Shown one piece after another: positions 7,684 through 17,420 of a DNA stretch of 64,000 bases. The notes beneath the pieces are model-generated. The model did not search any database. It worked only from the letters and a program-made list of their open reading frames with translations, and had not been told where the DNA came from. Location: assembly GCA_028281285.1 (NCBI GenBank), contig JANQKF010000013.1, positions 496,001 through 560,000 of the forward strand, read 5' to 3'. The stretch's first letter is position 1. The number at the start of each line of letters is the position of its first letter. The DNA is from Cyclobacteriaceae bacterium (lineage in GTDB: Bacteria; Bacteroidota; Bacteroidia; Cytophagales; Cyclobacteriaceae). The position numbers and the translations under genes were made by a program.

Positions 7684-9630
7684 ATCGCCAAAGCAATTTT
7701 CTATAGCGCATGTCTATTCTGCCTTGTTTTTACAACACAGGCTCAGGAAAGAGGTGTTAAATACGACACCATTCCCATAAAGAAAAATACCTCCATAATT
7801 CTTAAAGATGTCACGCTACGGTTTGATAAGGACACCGTTTTGATTCTTCCGGATAGCGTTTTCTATCAAGTTCGAAAAGGCAATTTTTATAGCAGATTAA
7901 AGGATCGCTGGTATCAGAGAAAATTCACCAAAGAACTCTTTGACCTGCTTTTTTCATTGCCTTCTGAAGATTTCAAGTTGGACACCGATTCGTTGGTGAA
8001 AAGTGAGAACCCATTTTTGGCTCTTGAGGGGAAACGCATTCAATCCATCAATCTGACTAAGCTCGAAGCTTTAGGTACTCGAATGGACAATTTGAATAAA
8101 CGACCGGAATCAGTGGTTCAAAAATTTGGTAACACTGTCAATTTCAAAACACGCGATCCGGTTATTTTTAACAATCTGCTCTTCGATGTTGGAGATACCA
8201 TCAATGCATCTCTAATGGCCGACAACGAAAGACTATTGAGAGAGCTACCTTTTCTCAAGGATGCAAGGATCACATTAAATCAAGATTCTCTTACCCAACA
8301 GGTGGATGTACATATACTTACCAAGGATGTGTTGTCTCTCTCACTGGATGCAGAAGCTCGGGATTTCGATTCAGGAGTACTGAGAGTAGACCATAAGAAC
8401 ATTTTTGGGTCTGGTCATGAAATCGATAACCGATTTGCAATTGATGGTGATGCCTCACAGCGATTCAGCTATGAGGTCAGCTACCGTATTCCAAATATCA
8501 GGCGAACGTTTGCTTCACTGGATATTGGATATGCAAATACCGAAAACCGCGATTTCACGGGAATAAGAATCAATAGGGATTTTGTAACTCCTCAGATCAA
8601 ATTCGCAGGCGGATTAGAATGGAGTCAGCAAAAAATCAGAACAGTACAACTCAATAACATTGTTTCGGACTTGGAATTTGACAGAGACTACCTAACCACA
8701 AAATTTGACTACCAGGAAGCTTGGCTAGCCCGCGCCTACCCATTAAGAACTGCACGCGCATTCCTGAGAGACAGAACACGATTAATCATATCTGGCAGGA
8801 TTTCCAGAACAGACTATCTGGTTCGGCCGGGGGTTTCTTTGAATGAGAATAGGCTTTTTCACAACCGTTTTCTGGCAATAGGAAGTGTCGGCTTTTCGCA
8901 AAGACGCTTCTTTAAAGATCGACTTATTTTCGGATACGGTCGAACAGAAGATATACCCTATGGTGCCTCTATTGAACTTCTAGGGGGATATGAATGGGGA
9001 GAATTCTATAACCGCAAATACCTTGGTATGCGGCTTTCTCAGGCTCATTTTGTTGGCAATGCGGGTTACTTTGCAAGTAGTTTTGTGCTTGAGGGATACC
9101 TGAACAATCGACAGTGGGAACAAGGCGTGCTTAGAACCGACTTGCGATTTATTAGTGCATTGCTCGATTTGAACAAATGGAAGTTTAGGCAATTCGTCAC
9201 CATCAACTACACACAAGGGATCGACCGCTTCGAAAACGAGTTTATTGATATTCGTGACAGAAACGGAATCAGAGGTTTGACAAGTAACACTTTAAGGGGC
9301 TCTCAAAGGTTTTTACTGAATCTTGAAACTGTGTCATTCACACCGTTAGAGCTTCTGCAATTCCGATTTGCAGTCTTTGGATTCTTTGATTTAGGTTTTA
9401 TAAATGATGGCAGTGAGAACATTTTCGATGCTCCCAGTCAAAAAGGGTATGGGATCGGTGTAAGAATCAGAAACGACAACCTCACATTTAAAGCCATAGA
9501 AATCCGGCTGGCATTTTACCCTGATGCCCCCATCGGTATTGAAGACATTGACTTGGACTTCTCGGGCAATTCAGGCTTCAGATTTTCTGACTTCTTAATT
9601 GGAAGGCCGAGAACCAATAATTTCAATTGA
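7684..9630 (+). CDS. BamA/TamA-like outer-membrane protein; no canonical start codon
   Basis: The open frame continues upstream to the gpsA stop at 7632. It encodes an evident signal peptide (about VIAKAIFYSACLFCLVFTTQ, then AQERG) at 7681-7755, yet there is no ATG, GTG or TTG in frame before TTG 7840, which would remove that signal. I therefore give ATC 7684 as a provisional start; a one-base change would make it ATG. The mature part has a POTRA-like segment (VIFNNLLFDVGDTI to ELPFLKDARI), then a long run of amphipathic strands and a closing barrel strand (FKAIEIRLAFYPDAPIG). The family inserts or exports proteins at the outer membrane. TamA-like is more likely than BamA because only one or two POTRAs fit. 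Confidence 0.75.
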   Translation: MAKAIFYSACLFCLVFTTQAQERGVKYDTIPIKKNTSIILKDVTLRFDKDTVLILPDSVFYQVRKGNFYSRLKDRWYQRKFTKELFDLLFSLPSEDFKLDTDSLVKSENPFLALEGKRIQSINLTKLEALGTRMDNLNKRPESVVQKFGNTVNFKTRDPVIFNNLLFDVGDTINASLMADNERLLRELPFLKDARITLNQDSLTQQVDVHILTKDVLSLSLDAEARDFDSGVLRVDHKNIFGSGHEIDNRFAIDGDASQRFSYEVSYRIPNIRRTFASLDIGYANTENRDFTGIRINRDFVTPQIKFAGGLEWSQQKIRTVQLNNIVSDLEFDRDYLTTKFDYQEAWLARAYPLRTARAFLRDRTRLIISGRISRTDYLVRPGVSLNENRLFHNRFLAIGSVGFSQRRFFKDRLIFGYGRTEDIPYGASIELLGGYEWGEFYNRKYLGMRLSQAHFVGNAGYFASSFVLEGYLNNRQWEQGVLRTDLRFISALLDLNKWKFRQFVTINYTQGIDRFENEFIDIRDRNGIRGLTSNTLRGSQRFLLNLETVSFTPLELLQFRFAVFGFFDLGFINDGSENIFDAPSQKGYGIGVRIRNDNLTFKAIEIRLAFYPDAPIGIEDIDLDFSGNSGFRFSDFLIGRPRTNNFN

Positions 9631-10861
9631 ATTTATTCAGTGCTCTTAACCTCTTAAGTAAAGGTGGATGTGAGTAGTTCATGAACACATATGCCGGATG
9701 CGGTGTAAGGTTACTCAAACTGGTAACGGACAATTTCTTCAAAGCACTTTGTAACGGACCTGCCCTAAAGGTTTTAGCGGCATATTCATCTGCTTCAAAC
9801 TCGTTTTTCCGACTCATAACATTCATCAATAAACCAGTTACTCGTGTTACAGGGCTATAAAGCAATCCAAAGGCGATTAAGTTCAGGTGAATCAAATTAC
9901 CCGTGCCACCCAGAGCAGTTGTCAAGTTCTCGTTAAAGATCAGTAATGACATTATGAATAGAGTAACACCCAATTGAAAGAGGGACAATACCAAGCCTGT
10001 AATAATATGTTTTTTCTTAAAATGACCAACTTCATGGGCCAAAACAGCCACCAGTTCATCTTCTGTTTGTTTCTCTATAAGTGTGTCATATAAAACCACC
10101 TTTTTCTTTCTACCAAGCCCAGAGAAAAAAGCATTGGCCTTGGTGGATCTTTTTGATCCATCAATAACAAAAACGCTATCCAGGGGAAAGCGAACCTTGT
10201 CAGCATATTCCTGAATTCGAGTCTTCAATTCTCCATCTTCAAGCGGAGTTAGTTTATTGAAAAGAGGAAGGATTAGACTGGTGTAAAATACATTCATGAA
10301 AAGAATGAATACTGCAATAACCAGAAGCGCGTAGACCCAAAAATTTTCTTGTAGTTCGTTTATTAACCATAATAGTGCGTAACCAAGTAAAAACCCGATA
10401 ATCCCTGCTACCAAATACCCTTTAAACTTGTCCATAATGAAAGTTTTGGGCGTGGTCTTGTTGAATCCGAATTTCGCCTCTATTCCAAATGTTGCATATA
10501 ACTGGAAGGGAAGATTGACTAAATCTGACAGGACCATTATCACTCCGAAGAAGGCTAATGAAAGAAAAATGGGATTGGAAAAATAAGGGGCCAACAAATC
10601 ATTCAAATACCCAAACCCACCCAGCACTATTACAGTAACAGTCAACGTCACGCTAAAGAATGAAGTGAGAAAGGAGAACCTTGATTGTGTTTTTTGATAA
10701 TTCTGTGATCTGGCATACTCCTCCTCATTATAAACTCCCTTCAGTTCATCAGGAAGTTCACTTTTGAGGTTTTTGAGATTCAGGTAGTCAATTGATTGAT
10801 CCAGCAAATAATCAAACAGAATTATACCCAACAACAGGTACAGGAGCATTTCGGAGCCCAT
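9623..10861 (-). CDS. M48 family zinc metallopeptidase, Ste24/CAAX protease type
   Basis: This 412-residue integral membrane protease has HEVGH at 276-280 (zinc ligands and catalytic Glu) and the downstream third-ligand motif NEFEADEYA (E354, D358). At least six hydrophobic segments are seen around residues 6-20, 65-90, 97-120, 150-200 and 287-345. The layout and length match Ste24p-type CAAX prenyl protease 1 homologues, which in bacteria act in membrane protein quality control rather than prenyl processing. An ALPHA-like N-terminal domain lies at 30-60. The last codons overlap the end of the convergent TamA-like gene by 8 bp. It lies just downstream of the PorP/SprF gene on the same strand (8-bp gap), so the two may be co-transcribed. 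Confidence 0.92.
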   Translation of the reverse strand: MGSEMLLYLLLGIILFDYLLDQSIDYLNLKNLKSELPDELKGVYNEEEYARSQNYQKTQSRFSFLTSFFSVTLTVTVIVLGGFGYLNDLLAPYFSNPIFLSLAFFGVIMVLSDLVNLPFQLYATFGIEAKFGFNKTTPKTFIMDKFKGYLVAGIIGFLLGYALLWLINELQENFWVYALLVIAVFILFMNVFYTSLILPLFNKLTPLEDGELKTRIQEYADKVRFPLDSVFVIDGSKRSTKANAFFSGLGRKKKVVLYDTLIEKQTEDELVAVLAHEVGHFKKKHIITGLVLSLFQLGVTLFIMSLLIFNENLTTALGGTGNLIHLNLIAFGLLYSPVTRVTGLLMNVMSRKNEFEADEYAAKTFRAGPLQSALKKLSVTSLSNLTPHPAYVFMNYSHPPLLKRLRALNKFN

Positions 10862-10869
10862 GGAATGAT

Positions 10870-11919
10870 TTAGTTTTTAGGACAAGGAATTTTCCATCTA
10901 TCTCTCGGAACTCGGCTAGGTTTACCCCATTGAAAATAATAAGATATGGAAAATTCATGGGCACCTCCACTTGCAGTTCCCAGGTCTGACAAGGTATAGT
11001 CGTAGCTATATCCAATATTCATATTATTCGTGGTCACACCGAAAGAGAATACCAATGATTCATTTTGAGGAAACTGTTCTCCAGTGTCCGTCTCAAGACC
11101 TTTCAAAGGGAATCCTCTGTACCAAACACCTAGATTGATTGGCTCAAGGTGCAAATAGGCCCCAATATCAAGAATTTGAAAAGGCCCCTGGCTCTTATAT
11201 TGAAAGACTGGTGTCAAGCTTCTCTCCTTTCGGGTATAGGTCAAATCGTTCCTTAAGTCACCCGGTTTCAACATAAACTTATACCCACCATGCACGGAAA
11301 TCTTCATTGGCAACGGGCTATTACCATCAATTAAGGACTGATTTGGCTCATTGATATGAGACGCAGCTACACCAATAAATAGGTTCCTAGAATAAAGCAA
11401 TCCACCCACATTGATATCCATGTAAGACTGGTTCTGTCCTGTATTGAAAGTCTCACCAGGTAAATTAGGGTCAAAGCCATTAACCGGATCTAACTGACTG
11501 CCCCAAACAAGATCATTGAAATTGACGCTTCTTGACGTAAAAGCGAATTGGACCCCTGGTCTGAAAACCATGTTATCATTTAGTTTAAGCTGGTAGGCGT
11601 AACTCAACCCTATGGATGTTGAATTCAATCCTGCAAAACCTTCCTGATCTCTGTTGATAATAACTCCGACTCCACTATTATATCGTTCTATGAAGTGATC
11701 TGCATAGACCGAAAAAGTAACAAAGGAAGCTCTTAAGGAAGGCCACTGATTTCTATAATTGGACCCTACTCTTGTATAGGTGGAAGCCCCTGTAAAAGCA
11801 GGGTTAATATAGAGTGGAGCAGCATAGAACTGAGAATATTGGGGGTCCTGAGCACTCGCCTCCTCAAAAAACAGTCCTGTAATTGCCAAAATTACCAGTA
11901 AAGCTCTGCGCATGTACAC
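10870..11919 (-). CDS. PorP/SprF family type IX secretion outer-membrane protein
   Basis: The 349-residue protein starts with a signal peptide (cut after ASAQ) followed by DPQYSQFYAAPLYINPAFTG, the strongest signature of the PorP/SprF family, and NQWPSL soon after. It ends with a strand pattern ending EFSISYYFQWG. The family forms outer-membrane barrels that anchor proteins secreted by the T9SS, especially those with type B (gliding-associated) C-terminal domains. The divergent neighbour at 12132 encodes exactly such a protein, so the two are a likely anchor and client pair. Start ATG 11919 or the ATG two codons later (11913) both keep the signal. Confidence 0.9.
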   Translation of the reverse strand: MYMRRALLVILAITGLFFEEASAQDPQYSQFYAAPLYINPAFTGASTYTRVGSNYRNQWPSLRASFVTFSVYADHFIERYNSGVGVIINRDQEGFAGLNSTSIGLSYAYQLKLNDNMVFRPGVQFAFTSRSVNFNDLVWGSQLDPVNGFDPNLPGETFNTGQNQSYMDINVGGLLYSRNLFIGVAASHINEPNQSLIDGNSPLPMKISVHGGYKFMLKPGDLRNDLTYTRKERSLTPVFQYKSQGPFQILDIGAYLHLEPINLGVWYRGFPLKGLETDTGEQFPQNESLVFSFGVTTNNMNIGYSYDYTLSDLGTASGGAHEFSISYYFQWGKPSRVPRDRWKIPCPKN

Positions 11920-12131
11920 TTTTAACAGTTAAACGTCAAAATACCCCTGTGGTATTGTGACAGGAAAAGTTATTTTTTTTATAGTAATACTCTACCAAAA
12001 CGCGTTTCTTTCATAGTAGAATTACGTTATCTTGGAGCTAACTAACGAAGCGTTGAATATAATAAAAACTCAAAGAACCGCGTAATAGGGTTAATGTTTT
12101 GCTTTGCTGTTAATACTATGAATACTAAAAC

Positions 12132-15100
12132 GTGACGAGAGGAATTCGGAACATATGCTTTTTGGTTTTTTGCATCACTTTCACCTATTCACTAAGTGCG
12201 CAAAATTTCACCAGACACAATTGGTTGTTTTCAGGAAATGACCAAAGCCTTCACTTTGGAAAACAGGAGGGCAGCATGCCTATATTAGATCAGGGTAAAT
12301 TTGCTCAGACCAATCTCGGAGAAAAAATAACGGCCACTGACCCTACAACAGGAGATGTTCTCTTTTACTCCGATGGGGTGAATATATACGATGCCTCTAA
12401 CCAAATCATGGTGCGTGGTGATGGTTTGAATGCCGACCCAAATGGTATTCAAAGCATGGCAGTCAGTCCAGTCCCTGGCCCGGGAAACGAGGATCGATAT
12501 TACGTGATCACACGTGACAATTCAGGAGAGCTTTTTTACACTATTGTCAATATGGATGCAGACGGCAACAGAGTGGATGGCCCGCTTCTAGGTGAAGTGG
12601 AATTAGGTGAAAGGAATCAGGCAACCGGGATCACAGATCGAGGGGATGGCATGATCACAATTGGGTCGGGGGATATGACAAGTTTCTGGCTCATTACCCA
12701 GCAAGCATCTACCGGTAATTTCGAAGTATTCAGTATAGATGAAAACGGAGTATTTACGAGCGAAACACTTTTGGTTCCTGGGGTGACCATAACCGCTTCT
12801 CATCTTGCCTACAATAGAACATCGGCCCGAATAGCTGTAGTGCCTTCCAATAATGTCAACATTCAGATACTCCTATTCAATGAAAACACACAAATGGTGG
12901 AGTTGGAAACCGCAGTGAATAATTCATTTGTTCCAAATGAGTCTTTCGGAGGTTCTGCAGGATGGTCCGTGAATGGCCAAATCCTTTTCTTCAGTAGAAA
13001 CACAGGCACCGAAGGAAATATTTTTCGATATGATCTATCTGATCCGCAATCATCGGTTGTTCCTGTATTGCCCACCCCGATCCCGGAAAGTTTAAGTCTT
13101 CTCATGGGTCCTGACAGCACCATGTATCATTTACACAGAGCAACACCAGGAGGTGATAGAATTTTGAGTTCTTTACAAAACACTCACCAGGTTTTAGATA
13201 GCGTAGTTTACAATGATGATATTTTTGAGGGGCAAGACTTCGCTTCGAGTTACTTCCAACAATTTCTACCGGAAAGAAGAATAGCTCCCACTGTTGACTT
13301 TAAGTTTCAGGCAGATCCATGCCTAAACAATCCCACGTTATTCTTACCAATAATTGATCCACCTGAGGCCGAACCCGAATCCTATTTCTGGGATTTTCAG
13401 GGAACCGGTTTAAGCTCCGAATTAAGAGCCCCGATCATTACTTTTGATCAGCCAGGCATGGTAAGCGCAAGCTTGTCCGTGATTATCAATGGGGTAGCTT
13501 ACAATGCTCCACCACAAATTATTGACTTGGCACAAAATGATCTTCAGGTCACTTTACGGGATACTACAATCTGTCCGGGTGAGGTATACACTATGGACGC
13601 TGAACCTGAAAGCCAACAAGGAGGTAACACCACCACCTATACCTACCGTTGGTCAACGGGCGAAACAACCTCATCGATTGATGTGACTGAAGCAGGTAAT
13701 TATTGGGTTGTGGTAACTCCATCGGTGGGGTGTCCGGTATATTCTACCGCTGCGGTTGAAGTTTATGGCTTTGAGGATCAGATTTCAAACGTGTGGTATT
13801 TTGGAAATGGAGCTGGAATAGACTTCAACGTAGTCGATGGTCTGGACCCTCCCCCTCGAAGTATTACTGAAGCCCATGCCATGGATGCCCCAGAGGGCAC
13901 GGCAACTATATCAGATTCGAACGGGGATGTTCTATTCTATACTGATGGCGATACGGTGTACAACAATATTAATGAGGTGATGGAGAATGGGGAAGTAATT
14001 GGCGGTGGACGAGGTTCAACACAATCAGTCGCCATCGTACCTTCAGAAGATGATGAGACCATCTTTTACATTTTCACAACACAAGAAGTTTATGGAACAA
14101 ATGAGTATCGTCTTAAGTACTCTGTTGTGGATATGAAAGAAGGTGATGGATTAGGAGCAGTTACGGTCAAAGATCAGGTCTTATTTACGAAAAGCACGGA
14201 AAAACTAATCTCCTTTCAAGCTGGAGGGGGATATTGGTTAGTAGCTCACGAATATGGAAACAACTCCTTTAGAGCATATGCTGTTACAGCAGAAGGCATA
14301 GCACCTCCCGTCATTTCTTCAGCCGGATCAGTTCATTCCCTGACTGACGCATTAAGTGGTCAGGCCGGAATGAAATTTAATGGAACTGGTGATAGAATTG
14401 CCGTAGCTTTAATTGAAGGTACTGATGACTACATTGAATTCTTTCAATTTGATCAAACAACCGGTGAAGTAACTGAATTTGACTATGCCATAGACCTGAA
14501 CGAAGGTGATGGTGCAACCAATGACGAAGTCTATGATGTTCACTTCTCACCGGGAGGCAACAAAATATTCGCCACCATGAACAGAAGAAATGGTGGAAGC
14601 CCCGGAGGCAGAATTCTGGAATACAGAATTGATTCACTTTCCACTGCGGATACCCGACAGGCTTCGAAAGCTGACATTACTGTAGGTGTTGGAGGAGCTG
14701 TCAATTATGGAGGTATTCAAACCGGACCAGATGGCCAAATTTATGTAGCAGTCGAGTCGCCAGGAAACCCTGGAGCTTCCACTTTTGTGAGTTCCATTGC
14801 AGCCAATGAGGATACCGCTTCAAACTCTTCTTTTAATCTTCAAGCTGTGGCTTTGACCGTAGGAAATTCGAGATTGGGCCTTCCCAACTTTGCACAAAAC
14901 CAAGCCAATCCTCCTGATCAACCATCAATGTCGGCACCCGACACAACTTGTGTCGATCAACAAATAACACTTAGTGGAACCGGCACCTCAGATCTTGATC
15001 AATTCTTATGGACAATCCAGGATCCTGCCAATAATGTAGTCTTTAGCGCACTCGCTCAAGATACATCTTATACATTTGCTCCAGGCCAGGGTGGCACCTT

Positions 15101-17420
15101 TGAAATCTCGTTGAACATTTTCAATCGATGTGGGTTTGATACCACGTTTGTTCAACCAATTGAAGTATTTGATACACCAGCTCCACCCACGGTTCCGGCA
15201 GCCATTTCGCTATGTGAAGGGCAGAGTAATATTCTTACCGCAGGTCCGGCTGATCCTAATCTCCTTTATCGTTGGACAAATAGTCAGGGGGATGTTGTGA
15301 GTACATCGAATACATTCGATGTCACTCAGCAAGAGATATATACTGTTACAATATCAAACCTACCTGGATGTTCTTCTTCGGCACAGTTCTTTGCGGGCCC
15401 TCCTTTTGAAATAAGTCTGCCTCCTGATCAGACCATCTGTCAGAATGAGAGCTTAACGTTGGATCCCAATGTTACTGCCGATAATTACCTCTGGACACGA
15501 ATAAATCCGGACGCAACAACGTTAGCACTGCCCAACCAAAGAACGACAGATGTAGATAGCAGTGTTCCCGGGGCATATCGGTATGTGGTGTCTATTGAGG
15601 ACCCAATCAATCCGGGTTGCTTTGTCAATGATACCACCAATGTCACAGTTAATGCGATTCCATCTTTCGTAGTTAGCAACATTCAGAATACAACTTGTGG
15701 AGCAAGTACCGGAATAATCGATCTGACAGTAAGCACCACAGGAAACTATACCTATCAACTCCTCGACAATTCAGGTGGAGTGGTTCAAACAGACAACAAT
15801 TTCAGTGCTCCAGGACCGGTGAGTCTCACGGGCTTGGCAGCGGGTATCTATAGTGTGGTTTTTACCGACAATAGTAGCAGTTGTACAAATACATTGGATG
15901 GAATCGAAGTGATCGATACTGCTTCAGACGTGGCTATAAACAACGTCACTACAGTTGATGCCGCATGTGGAGCCTCTACTGGTTCAATGACAATAACGTT
16001 GAACCTGGCCGGAGTATATCCCATCACCTGGACACTCACCAATACAAGTGACCCGAATGCCCTACCACTGTCGGGAGGTGCGGCTGCTCCTGTATCTACT
16101 ACTGAATTTGAAATCACAGGTATACCAGGTGGAACTTATGACCTGCAGGTAACCTCTGCAGGAGGCTGTACGGCTACTCAATCAGGGATAACCGTAAATG
16201 TGCCTACCGATGTTGATCTTACCATAACCGATCCGGTAGATGTTTGTGGTGCAAGTGTCTCTCTGAATGCAAATGTTTCTTCGACTACTCCGGGAATTGC
16301 GTACGCGTGGACGGACCCCAATGGAGATCCGGTAGCTGACCCAACGAATGTTACTGCCAGTGGACTTTACACCGTAACTGCCAGTGCCCCCGGATTCTGC
16401 GATGTTGTAGAGACAATGCAAGTAAATCTCACTATCCAACCAGTTGTTGTGATTAACCGAATTGGTGATGTCTGTAATGGCCAGATTACTCTAGAGGCTG
16501 AAGTGACAAATCCTCAGCCAGATGTGACCTATTCTTACACATGGTCAACCGGTGAACAAACCAGACAAATTATGGTGAATGCGGATGGTGCCTATGATGT
16601 AATCGTTCGTCAAACGGGAGTGCTAAACTGCGAGTCGGCCACCGTAGTAGATAATGTCACCTTTCCCGAACAACTTGATGCTATCGTAACTTCCACTCCA
16701 CCGTGTGATGATGGACAACCGATCACCTTAACCGTTGAAGTATTGTCAGGTACGCCAACCGGTTTTAGTTGGGCGTTGAATGGAACAGCCATTGCCGGTT
16801 CGGCCAATACCATCAACGTGAATGATGAGGGGACTTATACGGCAACCATAAGTCAGGGAGCTTGTACTATAGAGCGAAGCATTGTGATCAGAAGAAGTGG
16901 AATCCCTGAAGGGTTACTTCCAGAACAAGACTTTTATTGTGCAACAAACACTTCAAATCCTATACTCACGGCAGGTTTTGGCTTCGAAACCTACGAATGG
17001 ACACTGGATGGTGCTCCTTATCCTGATGCGGGTCAAACATTGGAGGTTACTGGTCCTGGAGAATATGTAGTCACTATGACAACCGCACTTGGCTGTGTAA
17101 GAACGGACACTGTAAACGTGATCGAGAGTTGTGATCCGATAATTGTGGTACCAAACGCCCTGAGACCGGACGGAACACCGCCTAATAATACCTTCTTTGC
17201 ATTTCCAAATGCCTTTGTCTCGGACTTTGAAATATATATCTACACGCGTTGGGGAGAGCTGATCTACCAGAGCAGTTCGACCGAATTTAAGTGGGATGGA
17301 ACCTTCAATGGGGAGTTGGTGCCGGCTGGTACGTACCCTTATATCATGAAGTTTACGAGCAGGTTCGAACCTGAGAGAGGAACGTTCGAACAGGTAGGTG
17401 GAATTACCGTTGTCAGGTAA
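12132..17420 (+). CDS. Giant T9SS-secreted protein with duplicated propeller-like modules, Ig/PKD-like repeats and type B C-terminal domain
   Basis: The 1762-residue protein has a signal peptide (RNICFLVFCITFTYSLSAQ). Two related modules follow, at about residues 25-380 and 550-940; each begins with a WLFSG or WYFGNGAG segment and contains D(S/P)xxGDVLFY(S/T)DG, VSP or IVPS, and a late HFSPGGNKIF-type strand. Between and after them lie PKD/Ig-like beta domains with YRWSTGETTSSI-type repeats (about 395-545 and 950-1660). The last 95 residues (VVPNALRPDGTPPNN, IYTRWGELIYQS, KWDGTFNGELVPAGTYPY) are the gliding-associated type B sorting domain. It is probably a surface adhesin exported by the T9SS. 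GTG is the only in-frame start; an ATG 14 bp upstream is out of frame by one base. Confidence 0.88.
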   Translation: MTRGIRNICFLVFCITFTYSLSAQNFTRHNWLFSGNDQSLHFGKQEGSMPILDQGKFAQTNLGEKITATDPTTGDVLFYSDGVNIYDASNQIMVRGDGLNADPNGIQSMAVSPVPGPGNEDRYYVITRDNSGELFYTIVNMDADGNRVDGPLLGEVELGERNQATGITDRGDGMITIGSGDMTSFWLITQQASTGNFEVFSIDENGVFTSETLLVPGVTITASHLAYNRTSARIAVVPSNNVNIQILLFNENTQMVELETAVNNSFVPNESFGGSAGWSVNGQILFFSRNTGTEGNIFRYDLSDPQSSVVPVLPTPIPESLSLLMGPDSTMYHLHRATPGGDRILSSLQNTHQVLDSVVYNDDIFEGQDFASSYFQQFLPERRIAPTVDFKFQADPCLNNPTLFLPIIDPPEAEPESYFWDFQGTGLSSELRAPIITFDQPGMVSASLSVIINGVAYNAPPQIIDLAQNDLQVTLRDTTICPGEVYTMDAEPESQQGGNTTTYTYRWSTGETTSSIDVTEAGNYWVVVTPSVGCPVYSTAAVEVYGFEDQISNVWYFGNGAGIDFNVVDGLDPPPRSITEAHAMDAPEGTATISDSNGDVLFYTDGDTVYNNINEVMENGEVIGGGRGSTQSVAIVPSEDDETIFYIFTTQEVYGTNEYRLKYSVVDMKEGDGLGAVTVKDQVLFTKSTEKLISFQAGGGYWLVAHEYGNNSFRAYAVTAEGIAPPVISSAGSVHSLTDALSGQAGMKFNGTGDRIAVALIEGTDDYIEFFQFDQTTGEVTEFDYAIDLNEGDGATNDEVYDVHFSPGGNKIFATMNRRNGGSPGGRILEYRIDSLSTADTRQASKADITVGVGGAVNYGGIQTGPDGQIYVAVESPGNPGASTFVSSIAANEDTASNSSFNLQAVALTVGNSRLGLPNFAQNQANPPDQPSMSAPDTTCVDQQITLSGTGTSDLDQFLWTIQDPANNVVFSALAQDTSYTFAPGQGGTFEISLNIFNRCGFDTTFVQPIEVFDTPAPPTVPAAISLCEGQSNILTAGPADPNLLYRWTNSQGDVVSTSNTFDVTQQEIYTVTISNLPGCSSSAQFFAGPPFEISLPPDQTICQNESLTLDPNVTADNYLWTRINPDATTLALPNQRTTDVDSSVPGAYRYVVSIEDPINPGCFVNDTTNVTVNAIPSFVVSNIQNTTCGASTGIIDLTVSTTGNYTYQLLDNSGGVVQTDNNFSAPGPVSLTGLAAGIYSVVFTDNSSSCTNTLDGIEVIDTASDVAINNVTTVDAACGASTGSMTITLNLAGVYPITWTLTNTSDPNALPLSGGAAAPVSTTEFEITGIPGGTYDLQVTSAGGCTATQSGITVNVPTDVDLTITDPVDVCGASVSLNANVSSTTPGIAYAWTDPNGDPVADPTNVTASGLYTVTASAPGFCDVVETMQVNLTIQPVVVINRIGDVCNGQITLEAEVTNPQPDVTYSYTWSTGEQTRQIMVNADGAYDVIVRQTGVLNCESATVVDNVTFPEQLDAIVTSTPPCDDGQPITLTVEVLSGTPTGFSWALNGTAIAGSANTINVNDEGTYTATISQGACTIERSIVIRRSGIPEGLLPEQDFYCATNTSNPILTAGFGFETYEWTLDGAPYPDAGQTLEVTGPGEYVVTMTTALGCVRTDTVNVIESCDPIIVVPNALRPDGTPPNNTFFAFPNAFVSDFEIYIYTRWGELIYQSSSTEFKWDGTFNGELVPAGTYPYIMKFTSRFEPERGTFEQVGGITVVR

